From: Pseudomonadales bacterium
Lineage (GTDB): Bacteria > Pseudomonadota > Gammaproteobacteria > Pseudomonadales > JAHRWD01
Direction: 5' to 3'
Assembly (NCBI GenBank): GCA_016763075.1
Contig: JAESUM010000003.1
Location: 1 to 64,000 of the forward strand
DNA: 64,000 bases
The first letter of the stretch is position 1. Each line of letters begins with the position of its first letter. The notes below the pieces were generated by a model that searched no databases, was not told the DNA's origin, and saw only the letters and a program-made list of their open reading frames with translations. Position numbers and translations under genes: made by a program. Below are positions 8,501-18,042 of this stretch, in pieces.

Positions 8501-11430
8501 ACATAAAAAATGGAATACGAGCTGGAGAGGTAAACTACACCGGCTTATCGTATATGCCATTAATCTGGTTACAGTTCACCCAAGCCGCCGACATACAACA
8601 ACTCAGACATCAAATTACGAAGGGCATTGAATACTGTGACCGATACGAAATTTCTTTACCGTTAGAAATTTGCCGTGCCATAGAATCCGCGCTGATGCCT
8701 CTGTGGGGAGTTCTACCTACTGGCCATAAAGAGCATGTCGAACAACAACTACAACAATGGCATGACCAACAGCACATAGCAGCGTTATTTAACTACTACT
8801 TTTTCTGCGCCCGACTCAAATACCATGCTGGAGAATACCAGCAGGCTAAACTTGATTTACTCGCAGCCGAGCCCTATTTAGTTGCGATCCAAGGTACCAT
8901 TGTTGATCGCCTTTGGGTTGTTTATAGATACCTAGTTGGACTAAAAACAAACAGTTACCCTCAAGAAAGCGCACACCTAGAACAAGTCAAAACATGGGCC
9001 AAATATGGGCCTGTACTTCGGCCGTACTTAACATTTATGGAAGCTGAAACCGTAGCTCAAAGAAGCCCAGACCTCGATGAAATCCGAAAGGCCTACTGGC
9101 GTGCGATAGACAGTGCTCACGAACACAGTTATCACTTTTTTGAAGCCCATGCTTATGAGCGTCTTGGCCATGCACTTCAACAACACTCACATTACAGTAG
9201 CCACTTTCACATCACTGAGGCAATACGGTTATATCAAAAGTGCCATGCTGATCTGTTCGTCGATATGCTAACGGATAAGTATCCATTACAGGTTTCACCA
9301 CACAGTGATTTCAACGAAATACAAAAAAGAAAGGAACAAGAGCATGAACGCTTGTACCTTATTGAAGCCACTGAAAGCTTCATGAATGAACGCAACTACA
9401 AAACATTATTAGAAAAAGTACTTACCAACATTATGACTAGCATTGGGGCAAAAAATGGTTACATTATTGGGGTAATGGAAGGGCAACTTGAAGTTAACCT
9501 TCACGGTATAAAGGATGCGGGCATACATATTAATCATCTGAATCAACAAGTCAGTAATACCGAATATATATGTGCAGACATAGTGCGCTTTGCAATTAGA
9601 AGCCGCTCAACAGTACTACTAAATAACGCCCTAGAAAGCGGTGATTTCACCCATTCTCCCGCCGTACAACGCTACCAACTACAATCTGTCCTTGCATTGC
9701 CATTATTAGTGCAGGGCAGCACACTCGGGGTAATTTATTTAGAAAACTCACTCATTCAAAACGTGTTTCAACACGAGCAGCTCCCCCTATTACAAACGGT
9801 AACCGCCCAGGCCGCCGTTGCACTTTCTAACAACTTGCTCATTACTGATTTGCAAGCCACGCAAGATACATTACTGCAGCGTGAAAAATCACTTAAAAAG
9901 GAAGAGCAATTACAAACACTTATACTCGATAACCTGGCCGACGCTGTCATTACTTACAACGACCAATACGAAATTATTCGTTGTAACCGTTCTGCATGCG
10001 ATATGTTTGGATACCTACACCAAGATATAATTGGACAAATTCTTACAAGCTGGGTCGATATTAAAGATCCAAAATTAGCTGCAAACGCATCGGATTATTT
10101 TCAGCCGGCGGCGAATTCAATCACCAATACGCTCGGTATAAATATTAATGCTCGGCGTAAATCCGGCGAAGCCTTTCCGATTTATATTTCGGTAGCTAGA
10201 CTTCCAGAAACGTCATCCGGCGAAGCAAGGTTTGTTGCATCAGCAAGAGATTTGACTCAACAAAACTTGCAACTTTCGATGTTGCAGCGAAGCCAAAAAA
10301 TGGATGCGCTGGGAAAACTTACTGGCGGTATCGCGCATGATTACAACAATATGTTGGGGGTGATTCTTGGCTACAGTGAAATCCTAACCCCGGTGTTATC
10401 TTCTAATGAAGTACATTTAGGATATCTGCAACAAATTCAGTATGCCGCAGAACGCGGCGCAAATTTAACTAAAAAACTCCTCGCGTATTCGCGTCAGAAA
10501 CCAACTGAATCCGAAACCGCTAATATTAACGAGCTGATTTCAGCGCAACAAGATCTTCTAGCTAAGACGTTAACTTCCCGCATACAACTAAAAATTGTAT
10601 TCAGCGCAGGCATTCAGCTCGTCGAAATTAATATTGGTGATTTTGAAGATGCGCTACTTAATATCTGCATCAATGCAATGCACGCGATGCCAAGGGGTGG
10701 AACACTTTCTATTAAGACGCGTGCGCAGCGCGTGGACGAAGCCTTAAGCAATAGCCTTCAATTAGAGCGCGGAGAATACGTAGTGGTTACGGTTTCAGAC
10801 ACCGGATCTGGGATGGATATTGAAACCCAGCAAAAAATATTTGACCCTTTTTATTCGACCAAAGGTGACGCTGGAACTGGCCTCGGGCTTTCTCAAGTAA
10901 GCAGTTTTATGGAACGAAGCAAAGGTTCCATTCACGTAGAGTCAAAACTTAAGATTGGTTCTGTATTTTCGCTCTATTTTCCAAAATCCGATTCAGAACA
11001 ACTAAACCCTTATGACCAGTCTTTAGTTTCTTCAGAACATTATCAGTCAAATTCAGAATCAATTTTGATCGTTGATGATGAACCTGCCCTGCTAGAAATT
11101 GTCGCTATTATTCTGAGAGAGCAGGGTTACCGCGTGTATCGTTCATCCAATGCTTTTGATGCGATGGGAATTTTATCGAATCAATCCATCGACTTGGTGT
11201 TAAGCGATATCGTAATGCCTGAAACCAACGGTTATGAATTTGCTGATCAAATTGAAAGTTACGATCCCAACATTATCGTGCAACTTATGAGTGGTTATGA
11301 TGATGAGTTTGAAATTAACGAAGGCTCTCAAGCTCTGCATGAAAACCAACTAATGAAACCGATAAAAAGAACCGAGTTACTATCGCGAGTTAAGGTTTTA
11401 CTCAGCCGCCGCACCCATAACCAACCCTAG
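5512..11430 (+). CDS. Giant hybrid: Ser/Thr kinase-like domain + AAA ATPase + TPR-like region + GAF + PAS + HisKA/HATPase + REC
   Basis: Kinase-like N-term (IHQGIKPSNI), Walker A VTGLSGIGKSRLV, Walker B LVLFIDDLQW, GAF region, PAS, LGKLTGGIAHDYNNMLG, GLGLSQV, REC LVLSDIVMPETNG. Confidence 0.9.
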   Translation: MTLVFQKRIGTNFYADSYLAHREQDQDTLLRVKVIKAPFDDAEMKRYLQQQIGYLATLNIDDLAIPELSVHDDKLTLIYPFNTFPTLSDQLNNSPPLELKQVLQIGISLCENLEQRHKKTWIHQGIKPSNIHYCSSSQQVTLVDDLTVISPQQLSRLTPDKRYCKSSLAYQSPEQCALVCANVDYRSDLYSVGSVLYHCLAGHPPFTTSSPQQMIHSLLAEIPAKLEHAQTNCPAALSQIISVLLEKQTEQRYQTAAGLKQDLNTCLTQLANGNLAPFPLKRADISNEIVIPSIMMGRENEKTALLDLYQDVCSGKLGVAYVTGLSGIGKSRLVQELEVAILVRSGLFASGKYNQFSKHQPYATFTESIGKLIRNILTEPTQQLDAWRKSISDVVGINGSLLINVIPELQLLIGTQPEVNPLPPMEARNRFNDLFCRFMMRLATNKHPLVLFIDDLQWCDDATLDLLDQITSNPDSHPYLFLILAYRDNEVAAQHRIRQTQQSITESSIATVNIVLAELTKPVINEMMAYILSSSTLATAKITEMLYPTSGGNPLLVNESLRWLHHNGGMYYGDDACWHWRQETLNKLQLPIGYLALFNAKLARLSENSQHILASAALLGSRFLTADLAALLDLPLVELLLQLSEALSNRVLIQDSPQIYFSHDQIQRAASTLHNENTAKHLHRKIADRAIQQYQQEKQLSSTKDQTQRLYFIAEHLYNCRDNQNSEEQRFEEATYNQLAGDAALVALAHASADYYFSEAVILTDRSEWDKNYDFMLALHQNYSRSALLVGDQIRSTKTIDTALKHAKNDLDRAQCLLTQTVAISSLGDIEGSMALATKCCALLHNPLPETEEQITAEITEHLKILTDPDCPALYEKLPITTEQSVIVELSLYAELLPPYFLSGRVNLYFLASMRSIVLALKRGKTSSTCFSLGAISIYFHFEGQYEFSQKFERVVLQEAAQHPYEFSSIRAVAQCLWLSVHHRQPIDELQALCRSNIKNGIRAGEVNYTGLSYMPLIWLQFTQAADIQQLRHQITKGIEYCDRYEISLPLEICRAIESALMPLWGVLPTGHKEHVEQQLQQWHDQQHIAALFNYYFFCARLKYHAGEYQQAKLDLLAAEPYLVAIQGTIVDRLWVVYRYLVGLKTNSYPQESAHLEQVKTWAKYGPVLRPYLTFMEAETVAQRSPDLDEIRKAYWRAIDSAHEHSYHFFEAHAYERLGHALQQHSHYSSHFHITEAIRLYQKCHADLFVDMLTDKYPLQVSPHSDFNEIQKRKEQEHERLYLIEATESFMNERNYKTLLEKVLTNIMTSIGAKNGYIIGVMEGQLEVNLHGIKDAGIHINHLNQQVSNTEYICADIVRFAIRSRSTVLLNNALESGDFTHSPAVQRYQLQSVLALPLLVQGSTLGVIYLENSLIQNVFQHEQLPLLQTVTAQAAVALSNNLLITDLQATQDTLLQREKSLKKEEQLQTLILDNLADAVITYNDQYEIIRCNRSACDMFGYLHQDIIGQILTSWVDIKDPKLAANASDYFQPAANSITNTLGININARRKSGEAFPIYISVARLPETSSGEARFVASARDLTQQNLQLSMLQRSQKMDALGKLTGGIAHDYNNMLGVILGYSEILTPVLSSNEVHLGYLQQIQYAAERGANLTKKLLAYSRQKPTESETANINELISAQQDLLAKTLTSRIQLKIVFSAGIQLVEINIGDFEDALLNICINAMHAMPRGGTLSIKTRAQRVDEALSNSLQLERGEYVVVTVSDTGSGMDIETQQKIFDPFYSTKGDAGTGLGLSQVSSFMERSKGSIHVESKLKIGSVFSLYFPKSDSEQLNPYDQSLVSSEHYQSNSESILIVDDEPALLEIVAIILREQGYRVYRSSNAFDAMGILSNQSIDLVLSDIVMPETNGYEFADQIESYDPNIIVQLMSGYDDEFEINEGSQALHENQLMKPIKRTELLSRVKVLLSRRTHNQP

Positions 11431-11450
11431 GTTTCGGTCTCGTATGCCTC

Positions 11451-12158
11451 TTATATCCGTTCGGCCACCACACGTTTTGCAATGTGTGCAACACTACTAC
11501 TACCTAACCAAGTTATCGCAATATCCGTATATTTAGCAGGGCCCTTGAAGATTATTTTATTGGTGTTTATAGCATCGCTCATATCAATCCAACCCATCCA
11601 CGCCTTGGTCAAATCTTCTATCGACGCTTCAATTTGTACATGAACGCTAAACCCGTGATCGATGTGGCAAAGATCAACGACATCGTCTTCAAATACTAAC
11701 CAATGGGTGCGTTTGTTTTCTGGCACGTTGTTAAGATAAAACTCTACAATAAATGGACTGGGCAGTTCTGGCATCGACACGGCGTTTCGGTGGATATCCC
11801 ACATTAAGAACCCAACGTCGACATTTTGTACTGCGGGCTCAACCTCTAACCATTCTTGCCCCCACTCGGCCATGCTGAATACCACCGGCCCAAGCGCCAA
11901 GCCTGCTGACGTTAGACTATAGTGCACTTGCCCGCCTACCCTTTTTTCGCGCCGGGTAACTACGCCTCTATCGGTCAGTTCTTTCAAACGGGTCGATAAC
12001 AACGTGCGCGACATCCGTGGCACACCTCGACTGATTTCGTTAAACCCCGTAGAGCCAAACAATAGTTCGCGTATTACTAGTAACGTCCAACGATTGCACA
12101 AAAACTCCGCCGACATTGCCAGCGGGCAATACTGCCCGTATTGCGCTTTCTTGCTCAT
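11451..12158 (-). CDS. HxlR-family transcriptional regulator with SCP2-like C-terminal domain
   Basis: MSKKAQYGQYCPLAMSAEFLCNRWTLLVIRELLFGSTGFNEISRGVPRMSRTLLSTRLKEL; ATG at 12158 preceded by GGGAGA; the track ORF extends to 12215. Confidence 0.85.
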   Translation of the reverse strand: MSKKAQYGQYCPLAMSAEFLCNRWTLLVIRELLFGSTGFNEISRGVPRMSRTLLSTRLKELTDRGVVTRREKRVGGQVHYSLTSAGLALGPVVFSMAEWGQEWLEVEPAVQNVDVGFLMWDIHRNAVSMPELPSPFIVEFYLNNVPENKRTHWLVFEDDVVDLCHIDHGFSVHVQIEASIEDLTKAWMGWIDMSDAINTNKIIFKGPAKYTDIAITWLGSSSVAHIAKRVVAERI

Positions 12159-12224
12159 AAGAATCTCCCAAAATGTATGTCCTGCTACTGTTAAATAACT
12201 GCACTCAATCAGCATATAACATCC

Positions 12225-12250
12225 AGTACAGTCATTGTACTAGTGAGTAC
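12225..12250. promoter_or_regulatory. Candidate HxlR operator
   Basis: AGTACA-GTCAT-TGTACT perfect 6-bp inverted repeat (12225-12241) plus a third AGTAC half-site at 12246-12250, between divergent hxlR-like and hemoglobin genes. Confidence 0.45.
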
Positions 12251-12363
12251 AAATATTGGCCTTACTGGATTTGACTAAACGCGGTACTCTCAGCGCAACC
12301 CGATATAGATCGATGGTCATGTACCGACTATCAATGACCACCTATCCACTACAGGACATTCCA

Positions 12364-12723
12364 ATGACACAATCTCTGTATGAAAGACTTGGCGGCCCAG
12401 ACAACGTGCAACGCATTGCAAATTCTTTAGTCGACAATCATATCAACAACCCGGTTATTGGCACCCGGTTCGCGCAAATGGACGCCGATGCAGCTAAAGT
12501 ATCCGTTGCGCAATTTCTGTCCACAGGTACCGGTGGCCCAACCGATTATACCGGCGAAGATATGGTCACCACTCATAAAGGTATGAACATATCTGCCATT
12601 GAATTTATTGCAGTATTGGATGATGCGCTAGATGCTTTATCTGAAAATGGCGTAGGTGAGCGAGAGCAGCAAGAGATGTTGTTTATTCTCTACAGCATGC
12701 GCTCAGAGATTATTGCGGTATAA
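12364..12723 (+). CDS. Group I truncated hemoglobin-like protein
   Basis: MTQSLYERLGGPDNVQRIANSLVDNHINNPVIGTRF...HKGMNISAIEFIAVLDDALDAL; upstream part of the track ORF looks non-coding. Confidence 0.8.
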   Translation: MTQSLYERLGGPDNVQRIANSLVDNHINNPVIGTRFAQMDADAAKVSVAQFLSTGTGGPTDYTGEDMVTTHKGMNISAIEFIAVLDDALDALSENGVGEREQQEMLFILYSMRSEIIAV

Positions 12724-12837
12724 AAATTAGCGCTTAGTTTGCGCGGGGGTTCTACACGACGAAATCACCGCGCTATATTCGCAACTATTAAATCGCCACC
12801 TACCGCACCCCAACCGCGCCGCGCTATTTATTACCTG

Positions 12838-14055
12838 TTAGAACAGGTCTTCATCTCGATCACGAAGCCCTATTAAATATAAAACGGCATCAAGGCCTAA
12901 GTTTGATATCGAATGATCGGCGCTTTGTTTTACCAATGGTTTTGCCCTAAAGGCTACTCCAAGCCCAGCGATGCTCAGCATCGGCAAATCATTTGCACCG
13001 TCACCAATGGCTATCACCTGATCCAGTGAAATCGCTTCTTTGGTTGCCAGTTGTTGCAGCAGTTCTGCTTTACGGTTTCCATCTACTATTTGGCCGGAGA
13101 CTTCGCCGGTTACCTTCCCGTCAATCACTTCAAGTTCATTTGCAAAAACATAATCAATCCCGAGCTTTTGTTGCAAATGTTTGCCAAAGTAATTGAACCC
13201 GCCAGATAGAATTGCAGTTTTATAACCTAGTTTTTTTAGGGTGTGTACCAACTGCTCGGCGCCTTCGGTGAGTGACATCCTTGCAGCGATCTTTTCAAGC
13301 GCTTTTTCGTCAAGGCCTTTTAATAGTCCAAGCCTTTGAGAAAAGCTTTCTGAGAAATCGATTTTTCCTTGCATCGCAAGCTCGGTAATTTTTGCTACTT
13401 GGTCACCAACACCCGCTTCAATGGCTAGCTCATCGATCACTTCCATATCTATTAGGGTTGAATCCATATCAAAGGCAACTAACCTTCTATTACGCCGATA
13501 AATATTGTCTTCTTGAAACGCCACATCAATATCAAAACGTTGAGAAATATCCATAAACTCTGCTCGTATTTCTTTTGAGCTTTCTAGTTCGCCGCGTATT
13601 ATAAACTCGACACAGGCTTTGGATTCGTCATAATTTTCATCCAATGCAACACGGCCCGACAACCGTTTTATATCTTCAATGTTAAGGTCGTACGAACTTA
13701 TAATTTTACTTACGGCTTCCATTTTCGCAGCGGTAATCCGGCGTGACAACAAGGTAACAATAAAGCGTTTTTTACCTTGTAAGTCGACCCAAGCCTCATA
13801 ATCTGCGGTATCAATTGGTGTAAATCGAATCACCAAATCTAGCTCATGAGCACAAAACAATATGTCTTTTAGTACCGGTGCAGAACCTGCTCCTTTGGGC
13901 ACTTCAATTAGTATCCCAAGTGACAACGTATCATGGATAACCGCCTGACCTATGTCCAAAATATTAACGTCGTAATCCGCTAATATTTTCATTAGCGTTG
14001 CAGAAAGACCGGGCTTATCTTGCCCGGACATATTGATCAATATTATTTCGTTCAA
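12838..14055 (-). CDS. serB: Phosphoserine phosphatase with N-terminal ACT region
   Basis: VAFDMDSTLIDMEVIDELA, AILSGGFNYF, AIGDGANDLPML. Confidence 0.95.
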   Translation of the reverse strand: MNEIILINMSGQDKPGLSATLMKILADYDVNILDIGQAVIHDTLSLGILIEVPKGAGSAPVLKDILFCAHELDLVIRFTPIDTADYEAWVDLQGKKRFIVTLLSRRITAAKMEAVSKIISSYDLNIEDIKRLSGRVALDENYDESKACVEFIIRGELESSKEIRAEFMDISQRFDIDVAFQEDNIYRRNRRLVAFDMDSTLIDMEVIDELAIEAGVGDQVAKITELAMQGKIDFSESFSQRLGLLKGLDEKALEKIAARMSLTEGAEQLVHTLKKLGYKTAILSGGFNYFGKHLQQKLGIDYVFANELEVIDGKVTGEVSGQIVDGNRKAELLQQLATKEAISLDQVIAIGDGANDLPMLSIAGLGVAFRAKPLVKQSADHSISNLGLDAVLYLIGLRDRDEDLF

Positions 14056-14114
14056 ACGAGTGGCCCTAAAAATATTGGGTTTAAAATTCGTTGCGCCTAG
14101 CTATTTTATACTAA

Positions 14115-16391
14115 CTAGTTGAGCGCCAATCCGGTTTGTTTGCCTGGAGAAATTTCTACTCTATCGACTTTCTGGAAACCACGCGGCAATTTGCTACCAC
14201 GCCTTCCTCGCTCACCACTGTAATGCTCTACGTCAGATGGTTTTAACGTAAGGTGGCGTTTTCCGGAATAAACAACCACTGAATCGCCCGGGTTAAAAAG
14301 ATGTAGCGCGACCAAAAACTCTTCGGGATTCGGCGTTTTACTGGGCGGTATACCAATAATTTTATTGCCTTTTCCGCGCCCTAGTTCAGGCAAGAATTTT
14401 AGTGGGAAGGCCAGCATGCGGCCTTGGTTGCTAATCGCAACCAGGTGCTGGGTTTCTACATTGGTAATTTCTATGGGCTGCATCATGCGAGAGTTTTTTG
14501 GCAAAGTAAGCATCGCTTTACCACTTCTGTTTTTACTTACCAGCTGATCAAATTTTATTATAAACCCGTATGCGGCATCCGATGCTAGTAGGTAGTATTG
14601 ACTGGGTTCTGCCAGTATTACCGACTCTACACCCACACCCGATGGCATTTTTAGCCGGCCACTAAGCGGCTCGCCTAGGCTACGAGCAGAGGGGAAACTA
14701 TGGGCTGGTAACGTATACGCACGGCCACCCGTATCGAAGAACACCGCATGTTGGTTGCTTTTTCCTTTGCCAACCATTTTAAAAGCATCGCCAGAACGGT
14801 AGTTTAATTTTCTGGCATCTACCTCGTGGCCTTTTCCCGCTCGCACCCATGCATTTTCGGAAAGAATAATGGTGATTGGCTCAGCGCCCACCAAGTCTGT
14901 TTCGGCTAGTGCTTTTGCTTCGGTGCGCTGCACAATGGGCGAGCGTCGGTCATCCCCATATTTAGCGGCGTCTTCAATCAGCTCGCTTTTAATAAGTTTC
15001 TTTAACTTTGCCGGTGATTTAAGTAACCCTTCGAGTGTTTTTCGTTCCGCGGCTAGCTCTTCTTGCTCAGCGCGAATTCTAATTTCTTCTAATTTTGCCA
15101 AATGACGTAGCTTTAATTCGAGTATTGCTTCGGCCTGCAAATCACTCAAGTTAAAACGTTTGATCAGTTCTATTTTCGGTTTATCAAAATTGCGAATGAT
15201 CTCGATCACTTCGTCAATATTTAGAAACGCAATTAACAGGCCATCGAGCAAATGCAGTCGGTCTAACAGTTTATCTAAGCGGTGCTGCAAACGCCTTGTT
15301 ACGGTTTGGGTTCTAAAGGTCAACCATTCGAGCAACAACGGAACCAAGCCCTTTACCTTGGGTAGGCCGTCGATCCCAATCATATTCATATTAACCCGGT
15401 AGCTACGTTCAAGGTCGGTGGTGGCAAATAAATGCGCCATCAACTGATCCACGTTTACCCGGTTTGAGCGCGGAACCACGATTAACCGAGTTGGGTTTTC
15501 GTGGTCAGATTCATCACGTAGATCACTCACCAATGGCAGTTTTTTAGCCTGCATTTGCGCGGCAATTTGTTCAAGAATTTTGGCACCAGAAACTTGGTGC
15601 GGCAAAGCAGTAATGACGATATCGCCTTCTTCTATTTCAAAAAGTGCGCGCATTTTAAAGCTACCGCGACCTGTTTGGTAAATAGCTGAAAGGTCTTTTG
15701 CCGGCGTGATGATCTCGGCTTCTGTGGGGAAATCTGGCCCGGGTACAAACTCAGCGATTGTTTGCAGGTCTGCCTTTGGGTTATCCAACAAGTGTATTGC
15801 CGCGTTAGTCACTTCGCGCAGGTTATGAGGTGGTATATCGGTTGCCATACCCACGGCTATACCGGTAATGCCATTGAGCAAAACATTCGGCAAACGCGCT
15901 GGCAACATTTGTGGCTCCAGTAATGTGCCATCAAAGTTGGGCTGCCAATCTACCGTGCCTTGGCCTAGCTCGCCGAGTAACACCTCAGCGTAAGGTGTTA
16001 AGCGCGATTCGGTATAACGCATCGCCGCAAAAGATTTGGGGTCATCCGGCGAACCCCAGTTGCCCTGGCCATCGACAAATGGATACCGATACGAAAACGG
16101 CTGGGCCATCAACACCATCGCTTCATAACAGGCGCTATCGCCATGCGGGTGAAACTTACCAATAACATCGCCAATGGTTCTTGCGGATTTTTTGTACTTG
16201 GCGCTGGCCTTTAACCCCAGCTCCGACATGGCGTAGATGATCCGGCGTTGCACCGGTTTTAAGCCATCACCAATGTGCGGCAACGCCCGATCAAGAATGA
16301 CGTACATCGAATATTTAAGGTAGGCGCTTTCAGCGTAATCCTTGAGGGCTATCTGCTCTTGGTCTGGCGTGAATTCGGTTAGATCGCTCAT
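14115..16391 (-). CDS. parC: DNA topoisomerase IV subunit A
   Basis: [56 protein letters not shown]. Confidence 0.97.
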   Translation of the reverse strand: MSDLTEFTPDQEQIALKDYAESAYLKYSMYVILDRALPHIGDGLKPVQRRIIYAMSELGLKASAKYKKSARTIGDVIGKFHPHGDSACYEAMVLMAQPFSYRYPFVDGQGNWGSPDDPKSFAAMRYTESRLTPYAEVLLGELGQGTVDWQPNFDGTLLEPQMLPARLPNVLLNGITGIAVGMATDIPPHNLREVTNAAIHLLDNPKADLQTIAEFVPGPDFPTEAEIITPAKDLSAIYQTGRGSFKMRALFEIEEGDIVITALPHQVSGAKILEQIAAQMQAKKLPLVSDLRDESDHENPTRLIVVPRSNRVNVDQLMAHLFATTDLERSYRVNMNMIGIDGLPKVKGLVPLLLEWLTFRTQTVTRRLQHRLDKLLDRLHLLDGLLIAFLNIDEVIEIIRNFDKPKIELIKRFNLSDLQAEAILELKLRHLAKLEEIRIRAEQEELAAERKTLEGLLKSPAKLKKLIKSELIEDAAKYGDDRRSPIVQRTEAKALAETDLVGAEPITIILSENAWVRAGKGHEVDARKLNYRSGDAFKMVGKGKSNQHAVFFDTGGRAYTLPAHSFPSARSLGEPLSGRLKMPSGVGVESVILAEPSQYYLLASDAAYGFIIKFDQLVSKNRSGKAMLTLPKNSRMMQPIEITNVETQHLVAISNQGRMLAFPLKFLPELGRGKGNKIIGIPPSKTPNPEEFLVALHLFNPGDSVVVYSGKRHLTLKPSDVEHYSGERGRRGSKLPRGFQKVDRVEISPGKQTGLALN

Positions 16392-16714
16392 AGATGCTCG
16401 GTAGGTTTACTGGCTTTGCACGGTGTTTGAGCCCGGCTTAAAAAGGCCGCAATTCTATCATGGATGGCCGTGATAGCTCACATCAGGTGCCGCGCATACC
16501 GCGTCACGCGGCGGGCTTTTTTACGCCTCAATCGTAGTGGCGAGCCAATAATTCGATCTATTTGGCGACCAAGATAACCAAAGACCTGTTCGCAGATGAA
16601 AAATCAGTATTTGCGACTATCCTTAACTACACACATTTGCGCATCACTGCACCTTGCTTCATGCAGTTATGGGCGCTGCATTCATTCCCTACACGCATTC
16701 GGTATTACTTACAC

Positions 16715-18013
16715 GTGACTGACAAATACAAACAAAAATACACCCAATTACTCAATGAACTCGACGATCAAGAGAAACAGCATGAAAAACGGCTGCAGCT
16801 TCTTCACACTCAGATCATTCGTATTTGTAGCTCCTTTAAGGGTCAGCAAGATGAGCTCGACCAGGCTATCTCTCTACTGCCAAAGTATATCGACCCTGAA
16901 AATTTGCCGACCGATAAACTACGGCTCATCAGCGAACTGCTCCTGAATACACCTACCGACAGCGGTAGTGCTACCGAAGAGGTTCGCGCAAATTTGGCTT
17001 ACTTGATCGAAAACCTCCCCGCAGAAGGCAACGCAAAATTTGACCGCGCTGCACTCATGGGGGCGTTAGAACAAGCCACAGAGCCTGATCAATTTATAGA
17101 TATGATCGACCAGCTAGAAGCGCAACTTGCTGCAACGCTTAAGGCCCAGGGTAAAGAAATTACCGATCTTTCAGCCTTTTTAGGCGAGATCGCAACGCGA
17201 CTCGATAACTTTAAAGTTCATCTCAGCGAAGATGACACCAACCGAGCTGAACAATCCGAAAGCCAAACCATGCTTACAAACCGCGTGACTCAGCACGTGT
17301 TTGAGATGCGCAAGACAGTTACCGACAGCAGCGACCTTACAAGCCTAAAGAGCGCGGTGCAGTTTCGCCTTGACGAAATAGACAACAGTGTCGAAACCTT
17401 TAAAAAAACCGAAACCAAACGTGCAGAGCGCGCAGAAAAGGCAAACGTCGCACTCCGGCAGCGCGCAGATAAACTAGAAACCGCCGCAAAACAGCTGCAG
17501 AAATCATTAACTGAAACCCGAAAACAAGCCATCGAAGACCCGCTTACCGGTGTACCCAACCGAAGAGCTTACGACGAGCGGCTAGCGCTTGAGTTTACGC
17601 GCTGGAAACGCACATCAGAACCTTTAACCTTAGCCATAATGGATATAGACAAATTCAAATTTATTAACGATGAATTTGGCCACCCAGTTGGCGATAAGGT
17701 ACTTAAATCTGTCGCTGGGTTCATCAAATCTAAAGTGCGAGAAGCTGATTTTTTTGGCCGTATTGGCGGCGAAGAGTTTGCTGTTATATTGATAGGCAGT
17801 ACGCTAGAACAAGCGCAACAAAGACTAGAAACCCTGCGCGAAGGAATTGATGCCTACCGGTTTGGCTACCAAGGAAAACCCGTCCCAGTCACCATGTCGA
17901 TTGGCTACTCTACTTTCAAAGATGGCGATGCGCCGGAAAATGTATACGAGCGCGCCGACAAAGCACTGTTGCTCTGCAAACAAACCGGCCGGAACAAATG
18001 TTTAGCGCAATAG
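16715..18013 (+). CDS. Diguanylate cyclase (GGDEF) with N-terminal coiled-coil region
   Basis: FFGRIGGEEFAVIL with upstream READ; likely GTG start at 16715 (VTDKYKQKYTQLLNELDDQEKQ), because residues upstream in the track ORF (from a TTG at 16562) do not look conserved. Confidence 0.8.
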   Translation: MTDKYKQKYTQLLNELDDQEKQHEKRLQLLHTQIIRICSSFKGQQDELDQAISLLPKYIDPENLPTDKLRLISELLLNTPTDSGSATEEVRANLAYLIENLPAEGNAKFDRAALMGALEQATEPDQFIDMIDQLEAQLAATLKAQGKEITDLSAFLGEIATRLDNFKVHLSEDDTNRAEQSESQTMLTNRVTQHVFEMRKTVTDSSDLTSLKSAVQFRLDEIDNSVETFKKTETKRAERAEKANVALRQRADKLETAAKQLQKSLTETRKQAIEDPLTGVPNRRAYDERLALEFTRWKRTSEPLTLAIMDIDKFKFINDEFGHPVGDKVLKSVAGFIKSKVREADFFGRIGGEEFAVILIGSTLEQAQQRLETLREGIDAYRFGYQGKPVPVTMSIGYSTFKDGDAPENVYERADKALLLCKQTGRNKCLAQ

Positions 18014-18042
18014 TGAATTATTTTCTTCTTTAACTACGCCTG

